From the NCBI RefSeq assembly GCF_024448715.1, contig NZ_JAMOHZ010000003.1, positions 496,001-560,000 of the forward strand: a DNA stretch of 64,000 bases, written 5' to 3'. The stretch is from Stutzerimonas stutzeri (GTDB taxonomy: Bacteria; Pseudomonadota; Gammaproteobacteria; Pseudomonadales; Pseudomonadaceae). The position numbers and the translations under genes are program-made. The notes beneath the pieces were generated by a model. The model made no database searches. It was not told the DNA's origin and saw nothing but the letters and a program-made list of their open reading frames with translations. Numbering within the stretch: the first letter of the stretch is position 1; each line of letters starts with the position of its first letter. Of this stretch, positions 45,650-54,356 are shown one piece after another.

Positions 45650-46798
45650 TCAGCCCAAGCAGGCTTTTACCGTACGCGCCAGCGCCTGTGCACGAGGGTC
45701 CATCAGAACATAAGGGCCAAGCGTGTTCGTGACGTAACCAAACGCCAAATCCCGTTGCGGATCAGCAAAACCAATGCAGCCTCCGGCTCCTGGATGGCCG
45801 AAGGCGCCGGGTCCCACGCCAAATGTTGCATTTTCCACGTCCGGCTGATCGAGCCAGCAGCCCAAGGCGAAACGGGTGCGGGCCAGCAACGTACGATCTT
45901 CACCAAGGCAATGCTCGCGGGTCATCTCGGTCAGCAGCGCTGGATCGAGCAGATCACCCCGCAGCAGCCCGTCATAGAAGCCGGCCAGCGCGCGTGCATT
46001 ACCGTGCCCATTGGCAGCGGGCTGCGCCATCCTGCGCCACTCGGGCTTGTTAGCGCTGTTCATGATCGAAGGCGGGTTGGTAAAAGCTCGTGCGCTGAGC
46101 GATTGCGGTTCCCCGGTCAGTGCCTTGAACAGACGTTGCGCAGCTGCATCGCCGAAATTGTTCTTTTGCCGGGTCAGATAACCGACACGATCAAATTCTG
46201 AGTCGGCCAAACCAATGTGAAAGTCCAACTCCAGAGGGCGGGCAGTGCGCGCGACGATCGCTTCGCCCGGCTCGCGGCCATCGGCACGGCGAATCAGCTC
46301 GCCGACCAGCCAGCCGTAGGTAATCGCGGCATAACCATGGCCATCACCTGGCGTCCACCAGGGGCTCTCCGCTGCCAACGCAGTAGTCATCGCATCCCAG
46401 TCGTACAACGCCTCGGCAGGAAGTGGCTGCCGCACGGCGGGCAAGCCGGCCTGATGGCTGAGCAGCTGCCGTAACGTAATGTCTTGCTTGCCGTTGACGG
46501 CAAATTCCGGCCAGAGCCGCGCCACCGGTTCATCCAGTTGCAGCCTGCCTTCACCTACCAGCTGCAGCGCAGCTACGGCGGTGAAGGTCTTGGTGCAGGA
46601 GAACAGATTGACCAACGTATCGGTTTGCCAGGCTTGCTCGCCGGCGTTATCTGCCACGCCCGCCCAGAGGTCGACAACGGTTTCGCCGCCGATCTTCACA
46701 CAGACCGCCGCGCCACGCTGTTGCGTTTGTTCGAACAGATCACTGAAGGTGTCTCTGACCGCCTCGAAACGAAGATCGAAATATCCCTGGATCTGCAC
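45650..46798 (-). CDS. Serine hydrolase of the beta-lactamase fold (EstB-like esterase)
   Basis: A GTG start at 46798, preceded by AAGAGG, is preferred because the product then begins VQIQGYFDLRFEAVRDTF like related esterases; it is 382 residues. The class C beta-lactamase/EstB fold is marked by Ser67-x-x-Lys70 in NLFSCTKTF and a Tyr in AAITYGWLVGEL as the second active-site motif. The C-terminal FGHPGAGGCIGFADP segment takes the place of the KTG motif. No signal peptide, so it is cytosolic and more likely an ester hydrolase than a resistance enzyme. The substrate is unknown. Confidence 0.85.
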   Translation of the reverse strand: MQIQGYFDLRFEAVRDTFSDLFEQTQQRGAAVCVKIGGETVVDLWAGVADNAGEQAWQTDTLVNLFSCTKTFTAVAALQLVGEGRLQLDEPVARLWPEFAVNGKQDITLRQLLSHQAGLPAVRQPLPAEALYDWDAMTTALAAESPWWTPGDGHGYAAITYGWLVGELIRRADGREPGEAIVARTARPLELDFHIGLADSEFDRVGYLTRQKNNFGDAAAQRLFKALTGEPQSLSARAFTNPPSIMNSANKPEWRRMAQPAANGHGNARALAGFYDGLLRGDLLDPALLTEMTREHCLGEDRTLLARTRFALGCWLDQPDVENATFGVGPGAFGHPGAGGCIGFADPQRDLAFGYVTNTLGPYVLMDPRAQALARTVKACLG

Positions 46799-46946
46799 GC
46801 TAGCGCCTCTTATCAAGTATGACCGATGCATTGTTTCAGCCGCGCCGGAGCAAGGGAACCGCCTCGACGCCAATTACGGGACAATCAGCAGCTTGAATAA
46901 CCATGCATGGCTCAGCAAGGTCGGCAGAACGTCCGGCCCACCGGAA

Positions 46947-49091
46947 CTAGCCGATTTCACGTCTAAATGGCGGCAGGGCATTGAGGATTGCCTTGCCGTA
47001 GCGCTGAGTTACGACCCGACGGTCGAGCAACGTAATACTGCCGCGATCCTCTTCGGTGCGCAGCAGCCGCCCGCACGCTTGCACCAGGCGCAGTGAAGCG
47101 TCAGGCACCGCAATTTCCATGAAGGGATTGCCGCCGCGCGCCTCAATCCACTCCGCCAATGCCGCTTCGACCGGATCATCGGGCACCGCAAAGGGGATCT
47201 TCGCGATCACGACGTGCTCGCAATAGGCGCCCGGCAGATCGACGCCTTCGGCGAAGCTGGCGAGGCCGAACAGCACACTCTCCTCACCCTCGTCCACACG
47301 TGCCTTGTGCTTGTTCAGCGTTTCCTGCTTCGACAGATTGCCCTGGATCAGCACCCGCCGACGCCAGTCCCGCTCAAGCCCATCGAAAACATCCTGCATC
47401 TGCTTGCGCGACGAGAACAACACCAACGTGCCACGCGAGCCTTCCACCAGTTGCGGCAAATCGCGAACGATCGCTGCCGTGTGCGCAGTGGCATCACGCG
47501 GATCGGCATTGAGATTCGGCACCCGCAGCACGCCTGCGTCTGCATGATGGAATGGGCTTGGCACCACGGCCGTCACTGCACAACGCGGCAATCCCGCCCG
47601 CATGCGATACCGATCGAAGCTATTCAGGGCGGTGAGGGTCGCGGAGGTCACCAGCGCGCCGTAACAGACATTCCATAGATTGCGTCGTAATGTCTCTGCC
47701 GCAAGGATCGGGCTGGCATTGACCTCGATGTCGAACAGGGCGCCTCCTTCTGCCAGCGTCAGCCAACGTGCCATTGGAGGGCTATCCTCAGGGTCATCGA
47801 CGGTGAAGGCGGTCCACAGCTCCCAATTGCCCTGGGCACGGGTGAGCAGGCTGCCGAATAGCGGGTACCACTCTTCGGCCTGATGGCTGGCGATGCCGAC
47901 GCCCGCTTCGCCATCCATCGCTTCCTTGAGCAGCTCGGCGAGCCGGGTGAACAGGTCGGTAAGCCTGGCAAAGCCCTTTTTCAACTCGATGCCCAATTCG
48001 ATCAGGTGTTCGGGCACGATCCCGCCGACGAACCGATGTCGCGGCCGCTCGCGGCCTTCCATGTCCTCACCAGCCTTGAAATCAGCCAGTTGCTCGCAGG
48101 CACTGAACATGAACTGTTGCTGGCTGCGCAAATCACGGGCGATCTCCGGGACCGCCTCGATCAAGCGGCCAAGATCACCAGGCAACGGATGCTGGGCCAG
48201 CAGCTTGGTCAGGTTCTTTTCGACCTGACCAAGCCAATCGGCAGTCGAGCGCAGACGGGTGAAATGTGCGAAATGGCCGATGGCCTTGTCTGGCAGATGG
48301 TGGCCTTCGTCGAATACATAGAGCGTATCTCGCGGATCCGGCAATACCGCGCCGCCGCCGAGCGCCAGATCAGCGAGCACCATGTCATGGTTGGTGACGA
48401 TGACGTCCACCTTGGTCATGCCCTCACGTGCTTTATAGAAAGCGCACTGCTGAAAGTTGGGGCAGTGACGACCGGTGCACTGGCTGTGGTCAGTAGTCAG
48501 GCGCGCCCAGTCGGGATCGGCAAGCTCTTCCGACCAGCTGTCGCGATCGCCATCCCAGCGGTTGCCTGCGAGCTTTTCGATCATGCTGCCGAAGAGCTTC
48601 TGGCTGCGCTCATCCACATCAATACGAAAACCATCTTCCTCGAACAGCTGCGCGGTGGCGCTTTGCGCCTGACCTTCCTGTAACAGCACGTCGAGCTTGG
48701 ACAGACACAGGTAGCGGCCGCGGCCTTTGGCCAGGGCAAATGAGAAGTTCAGACCACTATTGCGCATCAGGTCCGGCAAGTCCTTATGCACAATCTGCTC
48801 TTGCAACGCGACGGTTGCAGTAGCAATTACCAAACGTTTACCAGCGGCTTTCGCTGTAGGAATCACAGCCAGGCTATAGGCCACGGTTTTGCCGGTACCG
48901 GTGCCAGCCTCAACCGCAACGATTGCCGGCTCGCCATCCCGGCGGCCTTCATCGTCGGCCGTGATCGCGCCCAGCACCTTCGCCACTTCTGCAATCATCA
49001 GGCGTTGGCCGTAGCGAGGCTTGAGGCCTTTGGCCTCGAGAAAGCGTGAGTAGGCGCCCTGGATCTGGGTCTTAAGTTCGGTGCTGAGCAT
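46947..49091 (-). CDS. dinG: ATP-dependent DNA helicase DinG
   Basis: A 714-residue superfamily 2 XPD-like 5'-3' helicase that removes R-loops and helps forks pass transcription. Walker A GTGTGKT is at 63-69. The iron-sulfur domain cysteines are in RYLCLSKL and in CTGRHCPNFQQC. The DEAH-type box is DEGHH, and the last motif is QACGRLLRTEEDRGSITLLDRR. A clear LexA box lies 12 bases upstream of the start, so it is SOS-induced, as in E. coli. Confidence 0.97.
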   Translation of the reverse strand: MLSTELKTQIQGAYSRFLEAKGLKPRYGQRLMIAEVAKVLGAITADDEGRRDGEPAIVAVEAGTGTGKTVAYSLAVIPTAKAAGKRLVIATATVALQEQIVHKDLPDLMRNSGLNFSFALAKGRGRYLCLSKLDVLLQEGQAQSATAQLFEEDGFRIDVDERSQKLFGSMIEKLAGNRWDGDRDSWSEELADPDWARLTTDHSQCTGRHCPNFQQCAFYKAREGMTKVDVIVTNHDMVLADLALGGGAVLPDPRDTLYVFDEGHHLPDKAIGHFAHFTRLRSTADWLGQVEKNLTKLLAQHPLPGDLGRLIEAVPEIARDLRSQQQFMFSACEQLADFKAGEDMEGRERPRHRFVGGIVPEHLIELGIELKKGFARLTDLFTRLAELLKEAMDGEAGVGIASHQAEEWYPLFGSLLTRAQGNWELWTAFTVDDPEDSPPMARWLTLAEGGALFDIEVNASPILAAETLRRNLWNVCYGALVTSATLTALNSFDRYRMRAGLPRCAVTAVVPSPFHHADAGVLRVPNLNADPRDATAHTAAIVRDLPQLVEGSRGTLVLFSSRKQMQDVFDGLERDWRRRVLIQGNLSKQETLNKHKARVDEGEESVLFGLASFAEGVDLPGAYCEHVVIAKIPFAVPDDPVEAALAEWIEARGGNPFMEIAVPDASLRLVQACGRLLRTEEDRGSITLLDRRVVTQRYGKAILNALPPFRREIG

Positions 49092-49102
49092 GGGCGCGGA
49101 AG

Positions 49103-49118
49103 CTGTATATATTTTCAG
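49103..49118. promoter_or_regulatory. LexA box upstream of dinG
   Basis: CTG-TATATATTTT-CAG, the SOS consensus CTG-N10-CAG with an AT-rich middle. It lies between the divergent dinG and copD-like genes, 12 bases from the dinG start. Its right end also coincides with the -35 position of a possible copD promoter (TATGAT at 49136-49141, 17-base spacer). Confidence 0.88.
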
Positions 49119-49177
49119 TATTTCGAACGGGTGGCTATGATAGCGCGCGTTTTCCCAACTGCCACCGGAGATTTGTC

Positions 49178-49642
49178 ATGACCGCTTTCGCTCTGCCCTA
49201 TTCACTACACGTTCTGGCCGCCGTGGTTTGGGTGGGTGGCATGTTCTTCGCCTGGATGGTGCTGCGCCCCGCTGCCGTCTCGGAGCTACAGGCGCCCGAG
49301 CGGCTCAAGCTCTGGGCCGAGGTGTTTCGCCGCTTCTTCATTTGGGTCTGGGTCACGATAGCGGTCTTGCCGATCAGCGGTATTGGCATGTGGCATATGC
49401 GCTTCGACGGTCTGGCGGCGGCGCCTCGCTATGTTCACATCATGGCGGGACTGTTTCTGGTAATGCTGGCGCTGTTTCTGCGCATTCAGCTACTACAACT
49501 GCCGGAACTCAAGCGAGCGATCGCTGCGCAGAACTGGCCGGAAGGCGGCGCGGCGCTGGGACGGATCCGCAAGCTAGTGGGTATCAATTTGTTGCTGGGA
49601 TTGCTGGTGGTGGCGTTGGCCAGTGCGCGCCCCCTGTTCTAA
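49178..49642 (+). CDS. CopD-domain integral membrane protein
   Basis: A 154-residue protein with four membrane helices (about residues 5-28, 50-70, 82-103 and 133-150). The start LPYSLHVLAAVVWVGGMFFAW and the His residues in HVLAAVVWVGG and YVHIMAGLFL agree with the CopD family, which is linked to copper transport or haem-like membrane redox proteins. A role in copper uptake is not shown. It diverges from dinG with 86 bases between the starts. Confidence 0.85.
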   Translation: MTAFALPYSLHVLAAVVWVGGMFFAWMVLRPAAVSELQAPERLKLWAEVFRRFFIWVWVTIAVLPISGIGMWHMRFDGLAAAPRYVHIMAGLFLVMLALFLRIQLLQLPELKRAIAAQNWPEGGAALGRIRKLVGINLLLGLLVVALASARPLF

Positions 49643-49656
49643 CCCGAACGAGTAAG

Positions 49657-49684
49657 AAAAAGCCGGGCAAAGTGCCCGGCTTCA
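49657..49684 (-). terminator. Intrinsic terminator between copD-like and ompA-like genes
   Basis: AAGCCGGGC-AAAGT-GCCCGGCTT is a perfect nine-base stem. On the minus strand it continues into TTTTTCTTAC, so it mainly serves the OmpA-like gene; it may also stop copD transcripts on the plus strand. Confidence 0.88.
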
Positions 49685-49700
49685 TCAGATCAGCACCGCC

Positions 49701-50342
49701 TCAAGGACGCGCTTCGACTTCAGCCTCTACGCGACGGTTGATCGCGCGGCCTTCATCCGTTGAGTTGTCGGCAACCGGACGGGATTCGCCATAGCCAACG
49801 GCGTCGACTCGGCTGCCCTCCAGACCATACTGATTGACCAGCACATCGCGCACCGCGTTGGCACGACGCTCGGACAAGCGCTGGTTGTAGGCGTCAGTAC
49901 CAACCGAGTCGGTATGCCCTTCGACAACAGTCGAGGTCTGACCATACTGCTTCATGAAGTCTGCCAGATCCTGGATGTCGTCCATGCTGTCCTGCTTGAC
50001 CTGCGCACGGTCGAAATCGAACTTGACGTCGAGCTCGACACGAACGGGCTCAGCCATTGGCTCGGGCTCCTCAGGCTCGGCAACCGGTGTCGGCTCGACG
50101 GTTTCGACCATAGCGACCGTCTCCTGCTCGGTACCGTTGGCCCAGCAATAAGCAGCCGCTATACCGCCACCGATCAATGCGCCGTAACCTGTATAGGTGC
50201 TGCTCTCTATCGCACCCAGCGCGGCACCGGTGGCGCCGCCGACAGCTGCACAGCTGGGCCAATCCTGCTTCTGCACCCCTGCACAGCCGGCCAGAAAGGT
50301 GGTCATCACAATCACGGGTACTGCTGTCCGTAAGCTACTCAT
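49701..50342 (-). CDS. OmpA-family lipoprotein with glycine-zipper region
   Basis: A 213-residue protein. AGGAGA lies 8 bases before the ATG. The signal peptide ends in the lipobox FLAGC at 16-20. A short glycine-rich zipper (VGGATGAALGAIE, then YGALIGGGIAAAYCW) covers about residues 33-66, then a Glu/Pro linker. The OmpA peptidoglycan-binding domain starts about residue 100: TVVEGHTDSVGTDAYNQRLSERRA and GRAINRRVEAEVE. It likely links the outer membrane to the cell wall. Confidence 0.9.
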   Translation of the reverse strand: MSSLRTAVPVIVMTTFLAGCAGVQKQDWPSCAAVGGATGAALGAIESSTYTGYGALIGGGIAAAYCWANGTEQETVAMVETVEPTPVAEPEEPEPMAEPVRVELDVKFDFDRAQVKQDSMDDIQDLADFMKQYGQTSTVVEGHTDSVGTDAYNQRLSERRANAVRDVLVNQYGLEGSRVDAVGYGESRPVADNSTDEGRAINRRVEAEVEARP

Positions 50343-50490
50343 CGGTAAAATCTCCTAGTATGGGATCGGCCAGAGCGCCATGCAGACGGGCATAAGCGAC
50401 TCCAGTTGTAACGAGACTAGGCCGGCATGCGCTGCCGCGCTAGTCTTTACGCTTTGCCAGACGGTACGAATTGCATCTCTGCAACTTTCG

Positions 50491-51012
50491 ATGCCTGACT
50501 CCGAGGATCCCGGTTTGATCGCAACCAGCTCATCACAAAGTCCGCAACAGGCACTGGCCGCACTCCTTGAGCAATACGCCCCAGCGCGCCTGTTGCATGT
50601 AGGCCTTAGCGATCTTCCCGCAATCGAGGCGTTCAGCCGCAGCCACCAACACAGCCAGATCGACCGCGCACCAACTCCTCCACTATCCAAAGAGCTGGCC
50701 AGCCGCCGGTATGATCTGGCGCTCGTTGCCGACTGCCTGGAACACTTACCGAAGCGAGACGGCCTACAGTTGCTCGGCGGCATCCGTAACCTCAATGCCA
50801 GCCGCATTGCGGTTCTGGTTGATTTGAATGCCTGCGATTGGCAGGCCACGGATTTCTTTGCCCTCGCTCTGCAGGTCAGTGCGCGCTTCGAACGTGACGA
50901 ACAGACCTTGACCCTCTTCACCTACGACCTGCTGGATTACAAGCAGGTTCCGGACTGGCTGAATGCGAAGTTCTGGGCCAACCCACAAATGTTTGGCAGA
51001 TACTGGTGGTGA
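50491..51012 (+). CDS. Uncharacterised protein with degenerate methyltransferase-like fold (DUF6231-type)
   Basis: A 173-residue protein from ATG 50491 ([18 protein letters not shown]). A longer in-frame start at 50380 exists, but the extra 37 residues look like translated leader. [17 protein letters not shown] resembles the first glycine loop of a Rossmann methyltransferase, and [20 protein letters not shown] resembles the later motif, but the glycine pattern of the SAM loop is poor. The C-terminus [19 protein letters not shown] is rich in Trp and Phe. It overlaps or touches the ychJ gene. I know no function. Confidence 0.7.
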   Translation: MPDSEDPGLIATSSSQSPQQALAALLEQYAPARLLHVGLSDLPAIEAFSRSHQHSQIDRAPTPPLSKELASRRYDLALVADCLEHLPKRDGLQLLGGIRNLNASRIAVLVDLNACDWQATDFFALALQVSARFERDEQTLTLFTYDLLDYKQVPDWLNAKFWANPQMFGRYWW

Positions 51013-51017
51013 CCCAA

Positions 51018-51506
51018 ATGCTGACCTGCGAACCGCTACATGACGCCAATTGCCCCTGCGGCAGTGGTGATCCACTCCGAGAGTGCTGTGGCCGCCTCCA
51101 TGCCGGGCTGCCAGCACCGAGCGCCGAGCGGCTTATGCGGTCGCGTTATAGCGCCTATGTGCTGGGGCTGATTGACTACCTGAGGGCAACCACATTACCT
51201 ATTCAGCAGCCTTTATTGGACCTTCAGTCCATGAGGGATTGGAGCGCCACCAGTACCTGGCTGGGATTGGAAGTCGAGGAGAGCCAGCTGATCGGAGGGC
51301 AGCCGGAGCATGCGCTGGTGAGCTTCACCGCTCGCTGGCATGACTTGGAGGGAGAGCACGTCCAGCACGAGCGCTCGGCCTTTGTGCAGCACGGCGACCG
51401 GTGGTACTTCATCGACCCGACCATCCCACTAAAAGCCAATCGTAACGATCCCTGCCCGTGCGGCAGCGGCCAAAAATATAAGAAGTGCTGTGCTGCCTAT
51501 ATATGA
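51018..51506 (+). CDS. ychJ: YchJ-family SEC-C zinc-binding protein
   Basis: A 162-residue protein (start ATG 51018; a GTG at 51006 that overlaps the upstream stop is possible). It has two SEC-C type zinc motifs, [13 protein letters not shown] at the N-terminus and [13 protein letters not shown] at the C-terminus, around a central NTF2-like domain ([24 protein letters not shown]). YchJ proteins are uncharacterised; the SEC-C motif is the one that SecA uses to bind SecB and ribosomes. It follows the DUF6231-type gene as a pair. Confidence 0.9.
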   Translation: MLTCEPLHDANCPCGSGDPLRECCGRLHAGLPAPSAERLMRSRYSAYVLGLIDYLRATTLPIQQPLLDLQSMRDWSATSTWLGLEVEESQLIGGQPEHALVSFTARWHDLEGEHVQHERSAFVQHGDRWYFIDPTIPLKANRNDPCPCGSGQKYKKCCAAYI

Positions 51507-51508
51507 CA

Positions 51509-51539
51509 AGGCCGGCGAGCGCATCACGCCAGCCGGCCT
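51509..51539. terminator. Possible bidirectional terminator between ychJ and fpr
   Basis: AGGCCGGC (51509-51516) and GCCGGCCT (51532-51539) form an eight-base stem between convergent genes. Only short T-rich segments follow, so efficiency is uncertain. Confidence 0.5.
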
Positions 51540-51561
51540 CTATTTGTATCTACCGGCGGAA

Positions 51562-52338
51562 TTACTTTTCGACGAACGCCCTTTCGATCAGATAGTGTCC
51601 TGGATCGCCCATGCGCGGCGACGCCTTAAGACCGAAGCTATCTAGCACCTCACTGGTTTCGGCCAGCATGCTCGGGCTACCGCAGATCATCGCGCGATCA
51701 TCCTCTGGATTGATGGCTGGCAGGCCAATGTCACTGAACAGCTTGCCGCTACGCATCAGGTCGGTCAGGCGTCCTTGATTATCGAACGGCTCGCGAGTCA
51801 CGGTCGGGTAATAGATCAGCTTTTCCTTCAATGCTTCGCCAAAGAACTCGTTCTGCGGCAGATGCTCGGTGATGAATTCGCGATAGGCAACTTCGTTCAC
51901 GTAGCGCACCCCATGAACGAGAATGACCTTCTCGAAGCGCTCGTAGGTTTCCGGATCCTGGATCACGCTCATGAACGGCGCCAGGCCGGTGCCCGTACTC
52001 AATAGATAGAGGTGCTTGGCTGGCAGCAGGTCATCCAGCACGAGGGTGCCAGTCGGCTTGCGGCTAATCATCAGGGAATCGCCTTCCTTAAGATGCTGCA
52101 GACGCGAAGTCAGCGGGCCGTCCGGAACCTTGATGCTGAAGAATTCCAGATGCTCTTCATAGTTGGGGCTGGCGATGCTGTATGCACGCATCAGGGGCCG
52201 CCCTTCGACCTCAAGGCCGATCATCACAAACTGGCCATTTTCAAAGCGCAGCCCCGGGTTTCGGGTGGTTTTGAAACTGAACAACGTGTCGTTCCAGTGA
52301 TGCACACTGAGGACTCGCTCGACGTTCAGGTTGCTCAT
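51562..52338 (-). CDS. fpr: Ferredoxin--NADP+ reductase
   Basis: A 258-residue FAD enzyme that moves electrons between NADPH and ferredoxin or flavodoxin, important under oxidative and iron stress. The FAD motif RAYSIASPNYEEHLEF is at about residues 50-65, and the NADP motif STGTGLAPFMSVIQDP is near 113. It ends in FVEK, the bacterial subclass I form. The gene diverges from a LysR gene identified as finR by position, and fpr induction by superoxide through FinR is known in Pseudomonas. fdxA, a possible partner, is in this window. Confidence 0.97.
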   Translation of the reverse strand: MSNLNVERVLSVHHWNDTLFSFKTTRNPGLRFENGQFVMIGLEVEGRPLMRAYSIASPNYEEHLEFFSIKVPDGPLTSRLQHLKEGDSLMISRKPTGTLVLDDLLPAKHLYLLSTGTGLAPFMSVIQDPETYERFEKVILVHGVRYVNEVAYREFITEHLPQNEFFGEALKEKLIYYPTVTREPFDNQGRLTDLMRSGKLFSDIGLPAINPEDDRAMICGSPSMLAETSEVLDSFGLKASPRMGDPGHYLIERAFVEK

Positions 52339-52373
52339 GTACGGATTCCCCTATTAGCGCGCAGTGACACTTC

Positions 52374-52430
52374 AATATTTACGATAGTCTACCGGCACCT
52401 TTAATATCCGTGAACTGAATATTAACGATA
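52374..52430. promoter_or_regulatory. Paired 13-bp direct repeats between fpr and finR (candidate FinR sites)
   Basis: AATATTTACGATA (52374-52386) and AATATTAACGATA (52418-52430) match at 12 of 13 bases and are 44 bases apart, about four helical turns. One lies 36 bases before the fpr start, the other 22 bases before the finR start. The region is strikingly AT-rich. Binding by FinR is inferred. Confidence 0.6.
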
Positions 52431-52451
52431 TATGTTATCGGTTATATAGAT

Positions 52452-53378
52452 ATGCATTTTACGTTGCGCCAGCTCGAAGTCTTTGTCTCGATTGCTCGCC
52501 AGGAAAGCGTTTCCCGCGCAGCGATAAGTCTCGCCCTATCGCAATCCGCGACGAGCACTTCGCTGGCTGAGCTGGAACGCCAGTCCGGCTGCCAACTTTT
52601 CGACCGCGCCGGCAAGCGCTTGTGGCTCAATGCGCTGGGGCGTCAGCTATTGCCGCAAGCGGTGAGCCTGCTTGATCAGGCCAAGGCCATTGAGGATCTG
52701 CTAGCTGGTAAGTCCGGCTTTGGCTCACTCAATGTCGGCGCGACGCTGACAGTGGGCAACTACCTTGCGACCTTGCTGATCGGTAGCTTCATGCAGCGCC
52801 ATCCGGAGTGCCGGGTGAAGCTGCATGTCCAGAACACGGCGCATATCGTCATGCAAGTCGCGCAGCATGAGATGGATCTCGGGCTGATCGAGGGCGATTG
52901 CCAGCACCCAGATATCGAGGTGCTTCCTTGGGTCGAGGACGAATTGGTAGTGTTCTGCGCACCGCAGCATCCGCTGGCTGGGCGCGCGGACGTAGGCCTG
53001 GACGAGCTGTCGCGCGAAGCCTGGATTCTTCGGGAACAGGGCTCAGGGACTCGCCTGACGTTCGATCACGCCATGCGTCATCACCCAGCAAAGCTGAATA
53101 TCCGACTCGAGCTGGAACATACCGAAGCGATCAAGCGAGCAGTCGAGTCAGGACTGGGGATTGGCTGCATTTCGAGGTTGGCGCTGCGTGACGCATTTCG
53201 CCGTGGCAGCCTGGTTGCGGTAACAACCCCAGAGCTGGATTTGACGCGGCAGTTCTATTTCATCTGGCATTCGCTGAAATACCAGACGGCGGCGATGCGT
53301 GAGTTCGTCGAGCAGTGCCGGGCGCTTACGGCCGGAATCCGGCGTAGTGATGAAATCGTGCTGCCGACAATTGCCTGA
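52452..53378 (+). CDS. finR: LysR-family regulator FinR
   Basis: A 308-residue LysR protein starting MHFTLRQLEVFVSIARQESVSRAA. The helix-turn-helix covers about residues 18-45 (SRAAISLALSQSATSTSLAELE), followed by a sensor domain of the periplasmic-binding type. Its divergent position to fpr is that of FinR in P. putida and P. aeruginosa, which activates fpr under superoxide stress. The direct repeats in the shared upstream region are likely its sites. Confidence 0.88.
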   Translation: MHFTLRQLEVFVSIARQESVSRAAISLALSQSATSTSLAELERQSGCQLFDRAGKRLWLNALGRQLLPQAVSLLDQAKAIEDLLAGKSGFGSLNVGATLTVGNYLATLLIGSFMQRHPECRVKLHVQNTAHIVMQVAQHEMDLGLIEGDCQHPDIEVLPWVEDELVVFCAPQHPLAGRADVGLDELSREAWILREQGSGTRLTFDHAMRHHPAKLNIRLELEHTEAIKRAVESGLGIGCISRLALRDAFRRGSLVAVTTPELDLTRQFYFIWHSLKYQTAAMREFVEQCRALTAGIRRSDEIVLPTIA

Positions 53379-53466
53379 AAGGGATGAACTAGTCGGCCAT
53401 GAAAGAAGCGCGCTTCGCGCGACGGTTTTTCATCAGCCGACTGCTCGACACACGGAAACGTCGAAA

Positions 53467-54117
53467 TCAGTTGCTCGGAATCGAACCCATTTGCTGTAAC
53501 AGCAATGCTGCTTGGGTCCGAGTGCGGACGCCAAGCTTGCGGAAAATTGCCGTGACGTGGGCCTTGATAGTCGCCTCGGAAACGCTGAGTTCGTAGGCGA
53601 TCTGCTTATTCAGCAAGCCGTCGCAAACCATCGTTAACACCCGAAATTGCTGGGGCGTGAGGCTGGCGAGGCCTTCGCTGGCCGCTTTGGCTTCGGGACT
53701 GACATGGGCCACGTCCTGAATATTGGTGGGCCACCAGACGTCGCCATCAAGCACGACCCGGACAGCTTCCTGGATGGTTTGCAACGAGCTGGACTTGGGA
53801 ATGAAGCCGCTGGCACCGAACTCGCGAGACCGCGCAACAACCGTAGCGTCTTCCAGAGCGGAAATCATCACTACCGGCAGCTGAGGATATTGTCCCCTTA
53901 GTAGTACCAGCCCGGAAAATCCGTAGGCGCCCGGCATGTTCAGATCCAACAGCACCAGATCCCAATCCGAGGTTCGGGTCAGCAGGACTTCAAGCTCGGC
54001 GATGCTGGCTGCTTCAGACAGTCGCACGCCATCTCCCAGTCCCAGTGTCAACGCTTGCTGAAGCGCGCTGCGAAACAGCGGGTGATCATCGGCGATAAGG
54101 ATTTCGTAAGCAGCCAT
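53467..54117 (-). CDS. erdR: LuxR-type response regulator (ErdR-like)
   Basis: A 216-residue NarL/FixJ response regulator. The receiver domain has Asp10-Asp11, the phospho-acceptor Asp58 in LVLLDLNMPG and Lys108 in GFIPKSS. The LuxR-type DNA-binding domain is at about 150-210 (LTPQQFRVLTMVCDGLLNKQIAYELSVSEATIKAHV, of which the recognition helix is EATIKAHVTAIFRKL). No sensor kinase lies next to it. In pseudomonads ErdR controls acetate and ethanol use through acsA; the name is by similarity. Confidence 0.82.
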   Translation of the reverse strand: MAAYEILIADDHPLFRSALQQALTLGLGDGVRLSEAASIAELEVLLTRTSDWDLVLLDLNMPGAYGFSGLVLLRGQYPQLPVVMISALEDATVVARSREFGASGFIPKSSSLQTIQEAVRVVLDGDVWWPTNIQDVAHVSPEAKAASEGLASLTPQQFRVLTMVCDGLLNKQIAYELSVSEATIKAHVTAIFRKLGVRTRTQAALLLQQMGSIPSN

Positions 54118-54164
54118 GGCAGACCTATAGTTTTTATTGGCGCTTTAACCGGCCTTAGCCGGAT

Positions 54165-54181
54165 GCTGACATCATGTCGGC
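54165..54181. promoter_or_regulatory. Palindrome upstream of the ErdR-like gene
   Basis: GACAT-C-ATGTC with outer GC/GC bases forms a 17-bp site symmetric at all but one pair, 48 bases upstream of the response regulator start. It may be an operator for autoregulation. The remaining part of 54118-54356 shows only a short CCGGC/GCCGG repeat next to it. Confidence 0.45.
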
Positions 54182-54356
54182 AACACCCCCGAATATAGCT
54201 CGGAGATGAAACGAGGTGATGATATCGCGCCACCACTCGAAATTCGATCACCGGCCCGTATTTAATCAGGCGGCGCGAACGTGCCGATCAATGAACATGT
54301 GGTCAAGCGCATCGGTTTGATGCAAAGTTTCCGGCTTTTCCCACCCGAGCCCAAGC

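Noticed and set aside
45650-46798. Beta-lactamase conferring antibiotic resistance
   Set aside because: No signal peptide and a different third motif; the pattern is that of cytosolic EstB-type esterases.
53405-53416. GAAGCGCGCTTC palindrome after finR as a terminator
   Set aside because: The stem is short, with no loop and no T tract in the right place; support is too weak to call.
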